NCBI GenBank assembly: GCA_014871665.1
Contig: WGSL01000012.1
Span: 1 to 39,809 of the forward strand
Length of the DNA: 39,809 bases
DNA from: Collinsella sp.
GTDB lineage: Bacteria; Actinomycetota; Coriobacteriia; Coriobacteriales; Coriobacteriaceae
Direction of reading: 5' to 3'
Of the stretch, positions 30,253 through 39,645 are shown in pieces. Both the position numbers and the translations under genes were made by a program. The notes beneath the pieces are model-generated. The model made no database searches and was not told the DNA's origin. It saw only the letters and a program-made list of their open reading frames with translations. Position 1 is the first letter of the stretch; the number at the start of each line of letters is the position of its first letter.

Positions 30253-30297
30253 TCGTTCGTCAAATTCGTTGCCTGTCATGGTAGCGCATGAAGAGGA

Positions 30298-30341
30298 CTC
30301 CAGCTCAAGCGTACGCCCAGCCCCGCAACAAAAACGCCAGA
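30298..30341 (-). repeat. 44-bp intergenic duplicate, copy without hairpin
   Basis: This matches 32010-32053 at all but two positions, including a run with GCCCAGCCCCGCAACAAAAA. Here the adjoining stem of the other copy is missing. It lies after the ATP-grasp gene stop. Confidence 0.7.
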
Positions 30342-30421
30342 TAGAACTGGACTCGCCGGCTTCGCCAAAATCTCCCCATCACGTCGAACGCCGCAACCAC
30401 GGAAGGCTCCCCAAGAAACGG

Positions 30422-31888
30422 CTATTCCTCAAAAAAGCTCGCAACGTTCAAACGGCTCGTCCACTCTCCTATGGTGTTGGCAAAGCCGACGCGTGTGTAC
30501 ACGCCCGCAAAACGGCCGCGATACAGGTACAGGCCTTCCATATTAGAAGCGGGCGCAAAACCGAGATCATCCACAAGTCCTTTGGGTGCCTCTCCTCGAT
30601 GCGGCCCATCGACAAGCGTTCCGCGCAAGCAGGGAGTCTGATACTGCTGAGCATACTCCTGCACAATCGCCCCAGCGGCCGCAGCACGAGCAAGCACCTG
30701 GGACCATTCCTGTTCCGTGGCATCCAAACCAGCGACAACGCCAACCGCATTGTAGCCGCCGCACGGCTTGACGATCCATCGGTCCTTTTCGGCAAATCTC
30801 GACAACTGGGTGCTTTCGTCCATAATCTCGGTATAGGGCACATGCTCCCGTACAAACGATTGCTCCTCCGGGCTCAACAAGGACTGACCGGCCCGAGACC
30901 ACAAAAACGCAAATACGGTCTTAGTCGCACACGGCCACGTTCTAAAACCACCGACGATGCATGCAAGCCCTTCTTGGGCAGCCTCGATTAAGGCCGAGCG
31001 TCCGTCGCACGGCTTATCCCACAGTTCGCCGGTCACCGCGCGCCGCCAGACGCAATCAATAGGACCAGCGGCATCGCACAGGCACCTAGCACCGCTCTCG
31101 CCTTCGCCAATCCGCAGGTCGCGCACATCCGCAAAGCGTGCGGCTACACCCCGCTGCCTCATAAGGTCGACAAAATGAGCCGCATCTTCCGAGTCGATGC
31201 TTTCCGAATAGTCGACGATTGCCACCGAAGCGGGACATTTCTTTGATTGCGGTGCATAGAGCCCCTCGTCAACGCGGGCCCCGTCGTCCGATCGTGCACT
31301 ATCCTCGGTGCGGCGAGGATGGGCCAGCTTCCACTCTGCATAGGTCTCAAACAATGCATCTATCCAGCTACCGCACAAATCGTACTGCCGAAAGCCGGGG
31401 TGGTCGGATGCAAACTCCTCAAAGGAAGGCGTCATTCGCACTGCCTGGCAGACCTCATCGGTTACTACCATTCCAGCACTGCCGTCGGTATTGAGCTCGC
31501 AAAACGTATACGAACCGGTGTCCTCGTCAAGAAAGATATCAACGCGCGCAAGGGGGATCTGGCAATCATAGCCGGCATCCATAGCGCACAGGTCAGCAAA
31601 AGCCGGATCTATGCGAAACCACGCGCGCACGGAGGCATCAGTACAAAACGCCCGCGTCACCTTGTCCATAATGCCGTACATGCGCTCGGCCGCCTCCTTA
31701 AGAAGCGCCGTCATATCCTTATCGAATATCTTTGGCGTTAAAGCCCAGGGCGCAGGATCTCCGTGGTAGAGCGCATGGGTTTGAGACAAGTATTCGTCGC
31801 CTTTGCGACGACCAGGTAGGTCACCTTCGCGCGTGCGTACGATGCGTTCAAAATAATCTTCGAGCTCTCGCGTCTTCAATGTTGCCAC
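30422..31888 (-). CDS. ATP-grasp-like protein (glutathionylspermidine-synthase-like)
   Basis: A 488-residue protein. The blocks 'YTFCELNTDGSAGMVVTDE' (about 126-144) and 'DRWIVKPCGGYNAVGVVAG' (about 365-383) resemble the metal- and ATP-binding parts of preATP-grasp/ATP-grasp enzymes of the glutathionylspermidine-synthase type, with ATP-dependent carboxylate-amine ligation as the usual reaction. No CHAP amidase or other extra domain is seen. GTG at 31888 is taken as start because GGAGGG lies 4-5 nt upstream; an ATG at 31900 is part of that same site and has none of its own. It stands alone between mfd and a zinc-ribbon gene. Family placement is moderate; the substrate is not known. Confidence 0.6.
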   Translation of the reverse strand: MATLKTRELEDYFERIVRTREGDLPGRRKGDEYLSQTHALYHGDPAPWALTPKIFDKDMTALLKEAAERMYGIMDKVTRAFCTDASVRAWFRIDPAFADLCAMDAGYDCQIPLARVDIFLDEDTGSYTFCELNTDGSAGMVVTDEVCQAVRMTPSFEEFASDHPGFRQYDLCGSWIDALFETYAEWKLAHPRRTEDSARSDDGARVDEGLYAPQSKKCPASVAIVDYSESIDSEDAAHFVDLMRQRGVAARFADVRDLRIGEGESGARCLCDAAGPIDCVWRRAVTGELWDKPCDGRSALIEAAQEGLACIVGGFRTWPCATKTVFAFLWSRAGQSLLSPEEQSFVREHVPYTEIMDESTQLSRFAEKDRWIVKPCGGYNAVGVVAGLDATEQEWSQVLARAAAAGAIVQEYAQQYQTPCLRGTLVDGPHRGEAPKGLVDDLGFAPASNMEGLYLYRGRFAGVYTRVGFANTIGEWTSRLNVASFFEE

Positions 31889-32009
31889 ATTACCCTCCAT
31901 TGCTTGATTTTTTGCTCATGCTACGCCAGCACGCACGACTTCGGCGCGCTTGAATAGGCTTCTAAATTAGCAACACATTTTTGCATGAGGCGGCAGGAGG
32001 CGACAAATA

Positions 32010-32071
32010 CTCCAGCTCAAGCGCATGCCCAGCCCCGCAACAAAAACGCCAGACGGGCAAGCCGTCTGGCG
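32010..32071 (-). terminator. Terminator of the zinc-ribbon gene, within a 44-bp duplicate
   Basis: On the minus strand CGCCAGACGG (62-71 side), loop, CCGTCTGGCG and TTTTT form a perfect intrinsic terminator (32042-32071). The T-run side, 32010-32053, is the other copy of the 44-bp repeat at 30298-30341. 31889-32009 shows no other feature. Confidence 0.85.
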
Positions 32072-32097
32072 CTATCAGAGTGAGCTATACGCCGAGT

Positions 32098-33156
32098 CTA
32101 GTCGTAGACGCCCATTTTAAGCAGTGTGAAGGTCGGGGCGCCGTCACCCTGCGCGACGCGGACCGTGCAAGTCTCGGTACGGCCCCTGGATGCGTCCGCT
32201 TGAATTGCAGCGATGAACTGGTCCTTTGGCAGGCCGTAGGTGCTCTCGGGGATGTCGGAAGGAAGTAACATACCGCCAGCACTGTAGACCTCATAGCTGA
32301 GCTCGTAAATGTTGTCGCCAAGGTCGGTCGCGCCCGTAACGATGGCACACGATGGGTTGTAATTTCCCTGGCCGTATTCCTGTTTCAGATACAGGTACCC
32401 GTCATGCGCTTCGGCCGAATCAGGAATCGCCTGCCCCTCCGGCGTTCTGTCATAAGTCATATCGGCATCGGAAAGCGTCAGGCCCGTCAAGCGGTTGAGT
32501 TCCCTATTGACCGCATCAGTCGCCACGCGCTGGCGATTGCCGTTGTCATAGTCGCCTTTCTCGATTCGATACGGCGCATTGTCAATAAAATGGCACCAGA
32601 TAAACTTGACCAGCTTGTATTTCTCGTCATCAGAAAGGCCGTCAGTCGAATCGAAGCCGCCCGTCTGATACCAGTCCCGATCGAAGTGCTCCTCCGTAAA
32701 GTTCGACAGGAACAGATTCGCGGCGGCATAGGTTGCCTGGTCATTGAGGTCGACTTTTACGCTGCTGCCGGTCTGCTCAGGCTCATCCGCCTCATCCCCG
32801 TCGGCGGCAGGCTTCTCCTTGGCGCTTCCCTTGTCCTCGTGCTCGGCCGAACCCTCGTCGGACCCAAGTACCGTAATTTGCGATGAGTTGCCCTGCCCAA
32901 GCGGACCCAGCACGCCGGTCAGCGCCAGAGCGGCACCGCCGGCAACGAGCACGCCCACCACGCACATGCCGACAATCACCGCGCGCTTATGCGATTTCTT
33001 TTGTACGGCACCCTGCACGGGAGGCATCCCTGCCGCCGGCATCGACGCGGGCTCGGCGGGCGCAGCAGCCGGAGAGGCAGTGCCCATGCGCGCCCCGCAG
33101 TTCGTGCAAAAATCGGTTCCGTCGGGCATCTCGGATCCACACTTGGTGCAAAACAT
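32098..33156 (-). CDS. Zinc-ribbon membrane-anchored protein
   Basis: A 352-residue protein. An N-terminal zinc ribbon has four Cys in 'MFCTKCGSEMPDG' and 'DFCTNCGARM' (positions 3, 6, 20, 23). A Pro/Ala linker (about 25-55) is followed by one transmembrane helix (about 60-85, 'AVIVGMCVVGVLVAGGAALAL'-like) and an acidic, low-complexity stretch. The C-terminal domain (about 130-352), presumably outside the membrane, includes 'LFLSNFTEEHFDRDWYQ' and 'FIWCHFIDNAPYRIEKGDYD'. Proteins of this build are common in gut Actinobacteria and Firmicutes with no assigned role. ATG at 33156 has GAGGGG 10 nt upstream. A perfect palindrome at 33223 lies in its upstream region. Not recognised beyond domain level. 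Confidence 0.75.
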   Translation of the reverse strand: MFCTKCGSEMPDGTDFCTNCGARMGTASPAAAPAEPASMPAAGMPPVQGAVQKKSHKRAVIVGMCVVGVLVAGGAALALTGVLGPLGQGNSSQITVLGSDEGSAEHEDKGSAKEKPAADGDEADEPEQTGSSVKVDLNDQATYAAANLFLSNFTEEHFDRDWYQTGGFDSTDGLSDDEKYKLVKFIWCHFIDNAPYRIEKGDYDNGNRQRVATDAVNRELNRLTGLTLSDADMTYDRTPEGQAIPDSAEAHDGYLYLKQEYGQGNYNPSCAIVTGATDLGDNIYELSYEVYSAGGMLLPSDIPESTYGLPKDQFIAAIQADASRGRTETCTVRVAQGDGAPTFTLLKMGVYD

Positions 33157-33222
33157 ATTCGGGCATCCCCTCACAACAAACGGTATCTGCCGCCATCATA
33201 TTGAGCCTTCGCAGCCCAAATG

Positions 33223-33234
33223 TGTTGCGCAACA
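33223..33234. promoter_or_regulatory. 12-bp perfect palindrome upstream of the zinc-ribbon gene
   Basis: TGTTGCGCAACA is its own reverse complement and lies about 70 nt before the zinc-ribbon start. A dimeric regulator could bind it; no further support. Confidence 0.3.
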
Positions 33235-33274
33235 TTGGTCGCCGTCTTCGGGTGCCGACAAAACGTGCCGGGCC

Positions 33275-33940
33275 CTACCCCGTCACACGCACGCTGGGGC
33301 AAAGGTCTGCCAGCGGGCACTCGTCGCACTTGGGTTTGCGGGCGTCGCAGATTTCGCGGCCAAAGGTGATCCACTGGTGATTGACCGACTCCCAATACTC
33401 GTGCGGCAAGATATTGAGCAGATCCTGCTCGGTCTTGAGCGGCTCTTTGGCGTGCGTCTTGGGACTCAGCATCAGGCGATGCGCGATACGGTTGACGTGC
33501 GTATCCACCGCGATGCCTTCCACGATGCCATACCCCACGTTGAGCACGATGTTCGCCGTCTTGCGCCCCACACCCGGCAGTTTGACGAGCTCCTTCATAT
33601 CCGCCGGCACTACACCGCCGTAATCGGCAACGATCATCTGCGCCGCTTCCACGGCGTGTTTGGCCTTGCTCTTGTAGAAGCCGAGCGACTTGATCGTGTC
33701 CGCCACGTCGGCAACACTCGCCCCGGCCATGGCCTCGGGCGTGGGCCACTGGGCAAACAGCCGCGGCGTCACCTTGTTGACTTGCGCGTCGGTCGTTTGA
33801 GCCGAGAGCAGTACCGCGATGAGCAGCCTAAAGGGATTCTCGTGGTCCAAGAAGCACTCGACCGGGCCATAGCGACGGTTAAGGCGCTCGCACACCTCGA
33901 TGGCGCGCTCGCGTTTGGCGGCATTGGTCTCGCGTGGCAT
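33275..33940 (-). CDS. nth: Endonuclease III (DNA glycosylase/AP lyase)
   Basis: A 221-residue base-excision repair enzyme that removes oxidised pyrimidines. The helix-hairpin-helix 'KLPGVGRKTANIVLN' contains the catalytic Lys; 'AVDTHVNRIAHRL' contains the catalytic Asp. The C-terminal iron-sulfur site C-x6-C-x2-C-x5-C is complete in 'CDARKPKCDECPLADLC'. ATG at 33940 follows GAGGAGTCGTT. It begins 64 nt after the ABC exporter gene on the same strand, so the two are probably transcribed together. Length and motifs are normal. Confidence 0.97.
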   Translation of the reverse strand: MPRETNAAKRERAIEVCERLNRRYGPVECFLDHENPFRLLIAVLLSAQTTDAQVNKVTPRLFAQWPTPEAMAGASVADVADTIKSLGFYKSKAKHAVEAAQMIVADYGGVVPADMKELVKLPGVGRKTANIVLNVGYGIVEGIAVDTHVNRIAHRLMLSPKTHAKEPLKTEQDLLNILPHEYWESVNHQWITFGREICDARKPKCDECPLADLCPSVRVTG

Positions 33941-34003
33941 AACGACTCCTCGGCTCGGCAGAAACATAACTTCACGAAAACGATTGTCCCACGTACGGGG
34001 GCC

Positions 34004-35806
<1,803 letters not shown>

Positions 35807-35889
35807 GGGCTTCCTTTCGCGTCTGATAGGGCGAAACGCCCTTGTAGCACATTGAAGCGCACTTCAGGCAAGCACAATGCGAGAAGCAG

Positions 35890-35921
35890 CGGGGCGCCCG
35901 CGTCTTTACGCCGGCGCCCCG
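35890..35921 (-). terminator. Hairpin after rmuC
   Basis: A 9-bp GC stem (CGGGGCGCC with GGCGCCCCG) with a 14-nt loop lies 14 nt after the rmuC stop. There is no clear T-run; termination is likely but not certain. Confidence 0.55.
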
Positions 35922-35934
35922 CCGTCAGATGCAG

Positions 35935-37290
35935 CTAGTCCTCATCTTTTTGGTCTGCGAGCAGGCCTGCGGACTCCAAGCCCAAAATCGCGTCGGCCTC
36001 CCGCGCGTCTTCCAGCGCATCGATGTCCTTGAGCTTGCGCTCCATAACGTTGGTGCGCGTGGTGATAATGCCCTCGACCGTCTTGCCCGCGGTCTCGATC
36101 TGCTGCTGCGCGCGACGCAGCGCCGCCTGATAGCGCGGCAGCTCAGCCTTGACGGCGGAAAGCACGCGCAGCACGTCGTCGGTACGTTTTTGCAGCCTAA
36201 ACGTCTGATAGCTCATCTGCAGGCTGTTGAGGATGGCAGCCATGGTGCTGGGGCCGGCAACGTTGACGTGATAGTCGCGGCCCAGGGTCTCGATAAGCCC
36301 GGGGCGGCTGACGACCTCAGCATACAGGCCCTCAAACGGCACAAACATAATGCCAAAGTTGGTGGTCGCGGGCACGCTCAGATACTTTTCGCAGATGTCC
36401 TTTGCCTCGCGCTTCACCATCGCATCGAGCATCTTGCGCGCAGCGGCAACAGCCTCAGCGTCACCCGACTCTTGTGCGTCAAGCAGATGCTCGTACGCGT
36501 CGCCCGGGAATTTGGAGTCGATTGGCAGCAGCACGGGATCGCCCTCGTCTACCGGCAGCTTGACGGCAAACTCAACACGCTCCGAGGCGCCAGGCTTGGT
36601 GGCAACGTTTTCCAGATACTGGTCGGGCGTAAGGATGTCCGCCAGGATCGCGCCCAACTGCACCTCGCCCAAAATGCCGCGCGCCTTAACATTGCCCAGC
36701 ACGCGCTTAAGGTCGCCCACGCCGGTGGCGATAGATTGCATGTCACCCAGGCCCTTGTACACGGCCTCGAGCTGGTCGCTCACCTGCTTAAACGATGCAG
36801 ACAGGCGATCGTTGAGCGTACGGGAGAGCTTCTCGTCCACCGTCGCGCGCATCTGATCGAGCTGCACGTTGTTGTCCTTGCGGATGGCGCCCAGTTGGGC
36901 ATCGACCGTCTCGCGCACCTTGTCCAGGCGGTGCTCGATGCCCTCGCGGTTGGCGCCAAGCTGTTGGGCCGTCTCACGGCGCAGGTCATCCATACGGTCG
37001 CCAGCCTGCGAGAACTCACGCGCGATGGTCAGGTAGCGCTGCTGCTCCACGGCCGCATCGGTTGTCTGCTGCTGCGCGATGGCATTTGCCGTGCGGCGGG
37101 TTTCTGCCAGCGCGACGTTGAGGGCATCAAGCGTGCTGTTGGCCTGCTCGAGCGCCGCCAGCGTCTCCGCACCGCTATCGCCGCGCTCCCGCAGCTCGGC
37201 GCGAAGGCTCTTAAGCTGCAGGGCACAAGCCACGGCAACCCCCACCGCCACCAAGGCAATCACAACAAGCGCAATATCAATAGCAGACAT
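35935..37290 (-). CDS. rmuC: DNA recombination protein RmuC
   Basis: A 451-residue RmuC protein. An N-terminal transmembrane helix (about 3-25, 'IALVVIALVAVGVAVACAL'-like) is followed by a long coiled coil (about 28-180, rich in Gln, Leu, Glu and Arg) and the RmuC nuclease-like domain (about 185-400) with 'KARGILGEVQLGAILADIL', 'PIDSKFPGDAYEHLL', 'NFGIMFVPFEGLYAEV' and 'AGPSTMAAILNSLQM'. RmuC limits inversions at short inverted repeats, which is notable in a window so rich in them. ATG at 37290 has only a weak GGCGGA upstream; an upstream in-frame ATG at 37323 has none. Confidence 0.93.
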   Translation of the reverse strand: MSAIDIALVVIALVAVGVAVACALQLKSLRAELRERGDSGAETLAALEQANSTLDALNVALAETRRTANAIAQQQTTDAAVEQQRYLTIAREFSQAGDRMDDLRRETAQQLGANREGIEHRLDKVRETVDAQLGAIRKDNNVQLDQMRATVDEKLSRTLNDRLSASFKQVSDQLEAVYKGLGDMQSIATGVGDLKRVLGNVKARGILGEVQLGAILADILTPDQYLENVATKPGASERVEFAVKLPVDEGDPVLLPIDSKFPGDAYEHLLDAQESGDAEAVAAARKMLDAMVKREAKDICEKYLSVPATTNFGIMFVPFEGLYAEVVSRPGLIETLGRDYHVNVAGPSTMAAILNSLQMSYQTFRLQKRTDDVLRVLSAVKAELPRYQAALRRAQQQIETAGKTVEGIITTRTNVMERKLKDIDALEDAREADAILGLESAGLLADQKDED

Positions 37291-37341
37291 AGATTCCGCC
37301 CAACAAACCCAATCGATTATCAATCAAAACTGCGATCAATC

Positions 37342-37905
37342 TTACCCCGCCACACGCACCGGGCGCCCGGCCCCTTCTTGGGTGCCCCTCTCCTCCGCAT
37401 ATTCCATAATGCGGCGCGCCGTTTTCCTGCTCACCTTTGAGTCATCGCCGGCCAAGTATGCGTATACGTTTCCTTTATTCAGGTGCAGAGCACGGCAGAT
37501 GCCATAGCGCGTTACACCCGATTCCTCCAATGCTTCCAGTGTTCTCTTTCTCATCAGGGCGTTCACCCTTCTGTCGGCCGCTGGCTTTTCTTTCACCCCT
37601 CTATACGCGTGCCAAACGTTGGCGTAACGATTGGGGAGCTTATCCTCGGCGCATAGAGATGCCAGGCTACCCGCTTGGCCATACAGAGACAAAACACCTC
37701 GATAGCTCTCTTCCATCCACGAGCCCTCGGATAAACCCAGAACGTATTCGGCTTTTCCCTGCGCCAAAGCGAGCAAGAACAGAGGCTCCGCCACGCGCGG
37801 CGCAACCGTCGTCGCTTGCTTAACCAGTTTTCTAAAACTGAGCGACTGCTGTCCGGATAGCTCTCGGCAATAGCCTTTTAAGAATCCCTCAAAGGTCAGA
37901 TTCAA
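37342..37905 (-). CDS. Small helix-turn-helix protein of unknown function
   Basis: A 187-residue protein read from a TTG start at 37905, chosen because AAGGAGG lies 7-8 nt upstream; an in-frame ATG at 38043 would read through a separate small ORF. The C-terminal part (about 130-172, 'GVTRYGICRALHLNKGNVYA', 'SRKTARRIMEYAEE') looks like a helix-turn-helix. The N-terminal 'FEGFLKGYCRELSGQQSLSF' and 'VAEPLFLLALAQGKAEYVLG' have no family I recognise. The TTG overlaps the stop (TTGA) of the 37-residue ORF at 37902, a sign of coupled translation. A two-gene regulatory or toxin-antitoxin-like unit is possible but unproven. The composition is less GC-rich than its neighbours. Confidence 0.7.
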   Translation of the reverse strand: MNLTFEGFLKGYCRELSGQQSLSFRKLVKQATTVAPRVAEPLFLLALAQGKAEYVLGLSEGSWMEESYRGVLSLYGQAGSLASLCAEDKLPNRYANVWHAYRGVKEKPAADRRVNALMRKRTLEALEESGVTRYGICRALHLNKGNVYAYLAGDDSKVSRKTARRIMEYAEERGTQEGAGRPVRVAG

Positions 37906-38015
37906 CCGAGCACCTCCTTTTTGTATTGCCTGTATGCACAGACCATCTCTTGATAACTCCGCTCCGAAGGCGACGACGCCAGATCCTCCAAGGATGTCGT
38001 TAAGTACCTTAACAT
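37902..38015 (-). CDS. Small ORF (37 residues) coupled to the HTH protein
   Basis: ATG at 38015 to TGA at 37902. The product MLRYLTTSLEDLASSPSERS, then YQEMVCAYRQYKKEVLG, has a natural-looking, amphipathic composition. Its stop overlaps the downstream TTG start in TTGA, and the downstream ribosome binding site lies inside its last codons. No strong Shine-Dalgarno precedes its own ATG; an AT-rich promoter-like stretch lies upstream (38020-38060). Its function is unknown. Confidence 0.55.
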   Translation of the reverse strand: MLRYLTTSLEDLASSPSERSYQEMVCAYRQYKKEVLG

Positions 38016-38138
38016 GGCATTTTCTATTATTATTCATCATCAATAATACTATTCAGTCGCATGACAGGATTCCCAGGATGCGAGGATTCTACTCATGGCG
38101 ATAATCCCTACACCCCAGAAGTCCTAACGTGACAAACG

Positions 38139-38573
38139 CTAACTCTCCCAGCCGGCGCGAATGGTTGCTACGACATCGCCTAGGCGCTGGCCGAGAGCCG
38201 CTAGATGTTGGAGCACCTCGTTGGGCGATGCGCCGTTGAGGATGCACGTGAGGGCATACGATGCCAGAAAGATGGCCACAAGCCCTAACGGGATGAGCAC
38301 GATCATCGCCAATGTGCGCAAGCGCTGGCCCACACGGCGACGACGCGCACGACGCTTGTCGAACGCGAGCTCCTGCGCATATGAATCTTGCTGTACGGAA
38401 TAGGCCTCTGGTGCCGATTCGCACCCGGGCACAGCTGCAGGTACAGCAGCGGGCACGACATTTTGCGCAAAGGGCTGGGCTGCCGCCCCTTGCATTTGCA
38501 TCTCCATGAGTCGTTGCTGCTGACGCAGCATGCGCTCAGCTTGTTGCTGCGGAGTCTCAAGAAACAGATCCAT
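38139..38573 (-). CDS. Small single-helix membrane protein, hypothetical
   Basis: A 144-residue protein. The N-terminal 45 residues are rich in Gln, Met and Glu ('PQQQAERMLRQQQRLMEMQM'), probably a helix or coiled coil, followed by a low-complexity Ala/Val/Pro part. A basic block 'DKRRARRRRVGQRLR' (about 78-92) precedes one transmembrane helix (about 94-116), which predicts an inward-facing N-terminus; a short tail of about 28 residues lies on the far side. ATG at 38573 follows GGAGGCCAGC. I do not recognise a family. The gap 38574-38825 shows no feature. Confidence 0.7.
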   Translation of the reverse strand: MDLFLETPQQQAERMLRQQQRLMEMQMQGAAAQPFAQNVVPAAVPAAVPGCESAPEAYSVQQDSYAQELAFDKRRARRRRVGQRLRTLAMIVLIPLGLVAIFLASYALTCILNGASPNEVLQHLAALGQRLGDVVATIRAGWES

Positions 38574-38825
38574 GCTGGCCTCCAAAATCGGAGCATTCGA
38601 CGCTTACGACCAGCATCCCGCACCGCCATGACCGCGACAACGCAATCGCCGGCAATAGCCACAAAGTTTCTTTTGCTCAAAAGCTGTCGAAAAGCTCAAC
38701 AACTCCCCTACCAGCACTTTCTCTGAGCTTTTTTCGTCAGCAATCTTTTGGCCTTCCACCCTTACGCCAACTGACCAAAATCTAACCAAAAGCTTGACGG
38801 AAATTGTGAAGACAGGGACCCCATA

Positions 38826-38856
38826 CAAAAACGTGCCGCCCCAAAAAGGGCGGCAC
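38826..38856 (-). terminator. Intrinsic terminator in the gap before the hypothetical membrane gene
   Basis: On the minus strand GTGCCGCCC, a 6-nt loop, GGGCGGCAC and GTTTTTG form a terminator. It is about 155 nt beyond the stop at 39013. Confidence 0.8.
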
Positions 38857-38905
38857 CCTAACATCTTATCAGTTTTTCAGTAGCAAGCACGCGACGACCC
38901 GAAGC

Positions 38906-38994
38906 CGGAGCACAGGGTAGGGAAACACCTTTACCTCGCGCGACCTGCGCAGCCGTGAGCGAGAGGGAAAGGTGTTTCCCCGCCCCGTGCTCCG
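38906..38994. repeat. Long near-perfect palindrome
   Basis: Outer arms CGGAGCAC (38906-38913) and GTGCTCCG (38987-38994), inner arms GGGAAACACCTTT (38920-38932) and the complement at 38968-38980, and further partial pairing CCTCGC/GCGAG inside. The element lies 20 nt after the stop of the gene at 39013 and forms a hairpin of about 89 nt. Confidence 0.7.
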
Positions 38995-39012
38995 CAGTCG
39001 GTGGAGGCAGCT

Positions 39013-39645
39013 TTAGATGCCCGCGAGACCTCGGGTGGCGGTGGCGCACATAAACGCCAAGGCTAGAATCACGAGCGAGCCCGCGATGTCTGCCAGCACG
39101 CCCATTGCACGGCGTTCAAACAACCAGCTCTCAAAGTGCGGGGCGACGTTGCGCCAAACACGCCACAGCAAGATGCCCATACCGATGACGCCCGGGATAT
39201 TGAGCAGTAGGATCTCGGAGCACAAAAGACCGATCAGGTTACCGGCGGCAAAGCCCGCATCACCCTCGCAGTATTTGCGGTAGACCATATACAGCATGTA
39301 CGCCACAAACGGCTGCAAGCACGCAGAAATAAACGAGACCACCATCGAGGGGTCCTGCGAAAAGACCTCGGTGAGTTTATCGACACTCGTGGCGTCCTTC
39401 GAAGCCAAGAATAAACCGATAACCACAAGGGGCACCACGCCCAAAATTACCTCGACCAGAGTAAACAACTTGGCAGTCAAATCCTCACTAGCCGAATTCA
39501 AATGAGGCACCCACTCAGGATGAGCATGCGCGCCGACTTTCTTGTCCTTCTCGGCACGATCGGCCTTTTTACCCTCGGCAACCCGACGACCAGGATCCTT
39601 GCGAGTTCCCGCCGCAGCAACCCGAGCCCGAGACTTCTTGCCCAT
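39013..39645 (-). CDS. Polytopic membrane protein, hypothetical
   Basis: A 210-residue protein. The first 55 residues are strongly basic and hydrophilic ('GKKSRARVAAAGTRKDPGRR', 'KKADRAEKDKKVG'). About four transmembrane helices follow: 'LVEVILGVVPLVVIGLFLA' (about 63-82), a segment near 'SFISACLQPFVAYMLYMVY', 'LIGLLCSEILLLNIPGVIG', and 'VLADIAGSLVILALAFMCA' near the end. The basic start suggests it faces the cytoplasm. ATG at 39645 has GATGGGGTG upstream; the frame upstream to 39732 lacks a better start. No family recognised; no link with neighbours seen. Confidence 0.75.
   Translation of the reverse strand: MGKKSRARVAAAGTRKDPGRRVAEGKKADRAEKDKKVGAHAHPEWVPHLNSASEDLTAKLFTLVEVILGVVPLVVIGLFLASKDATSVDKLTEVFSQDPSMVVSFISACLQPFVAYMLYMVYRKYCEGDAGFAAGNLIGLLCSEILLLNIPGVIGMGILLWRVWRNVAPHFESWLFERRAMGVLADIAGSLVILALAFMCATATRGLAGI

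Noticed and set aside
26468..30991. A very long open frame on the plus strand opposite mfd
   Set aside because: It is the mirror of GC-rich mfd codons; the product is Arg/His/Ala/Leu-rich without any domain, and it runs through a repeat and a terminator.
38089..38424. 111-codon minus-strand frame overlapping the small membrane protein gene
   Set aside because: Out of frame with the gene that has a good ribosome binding site, and no domain or membrane pattern is visible.
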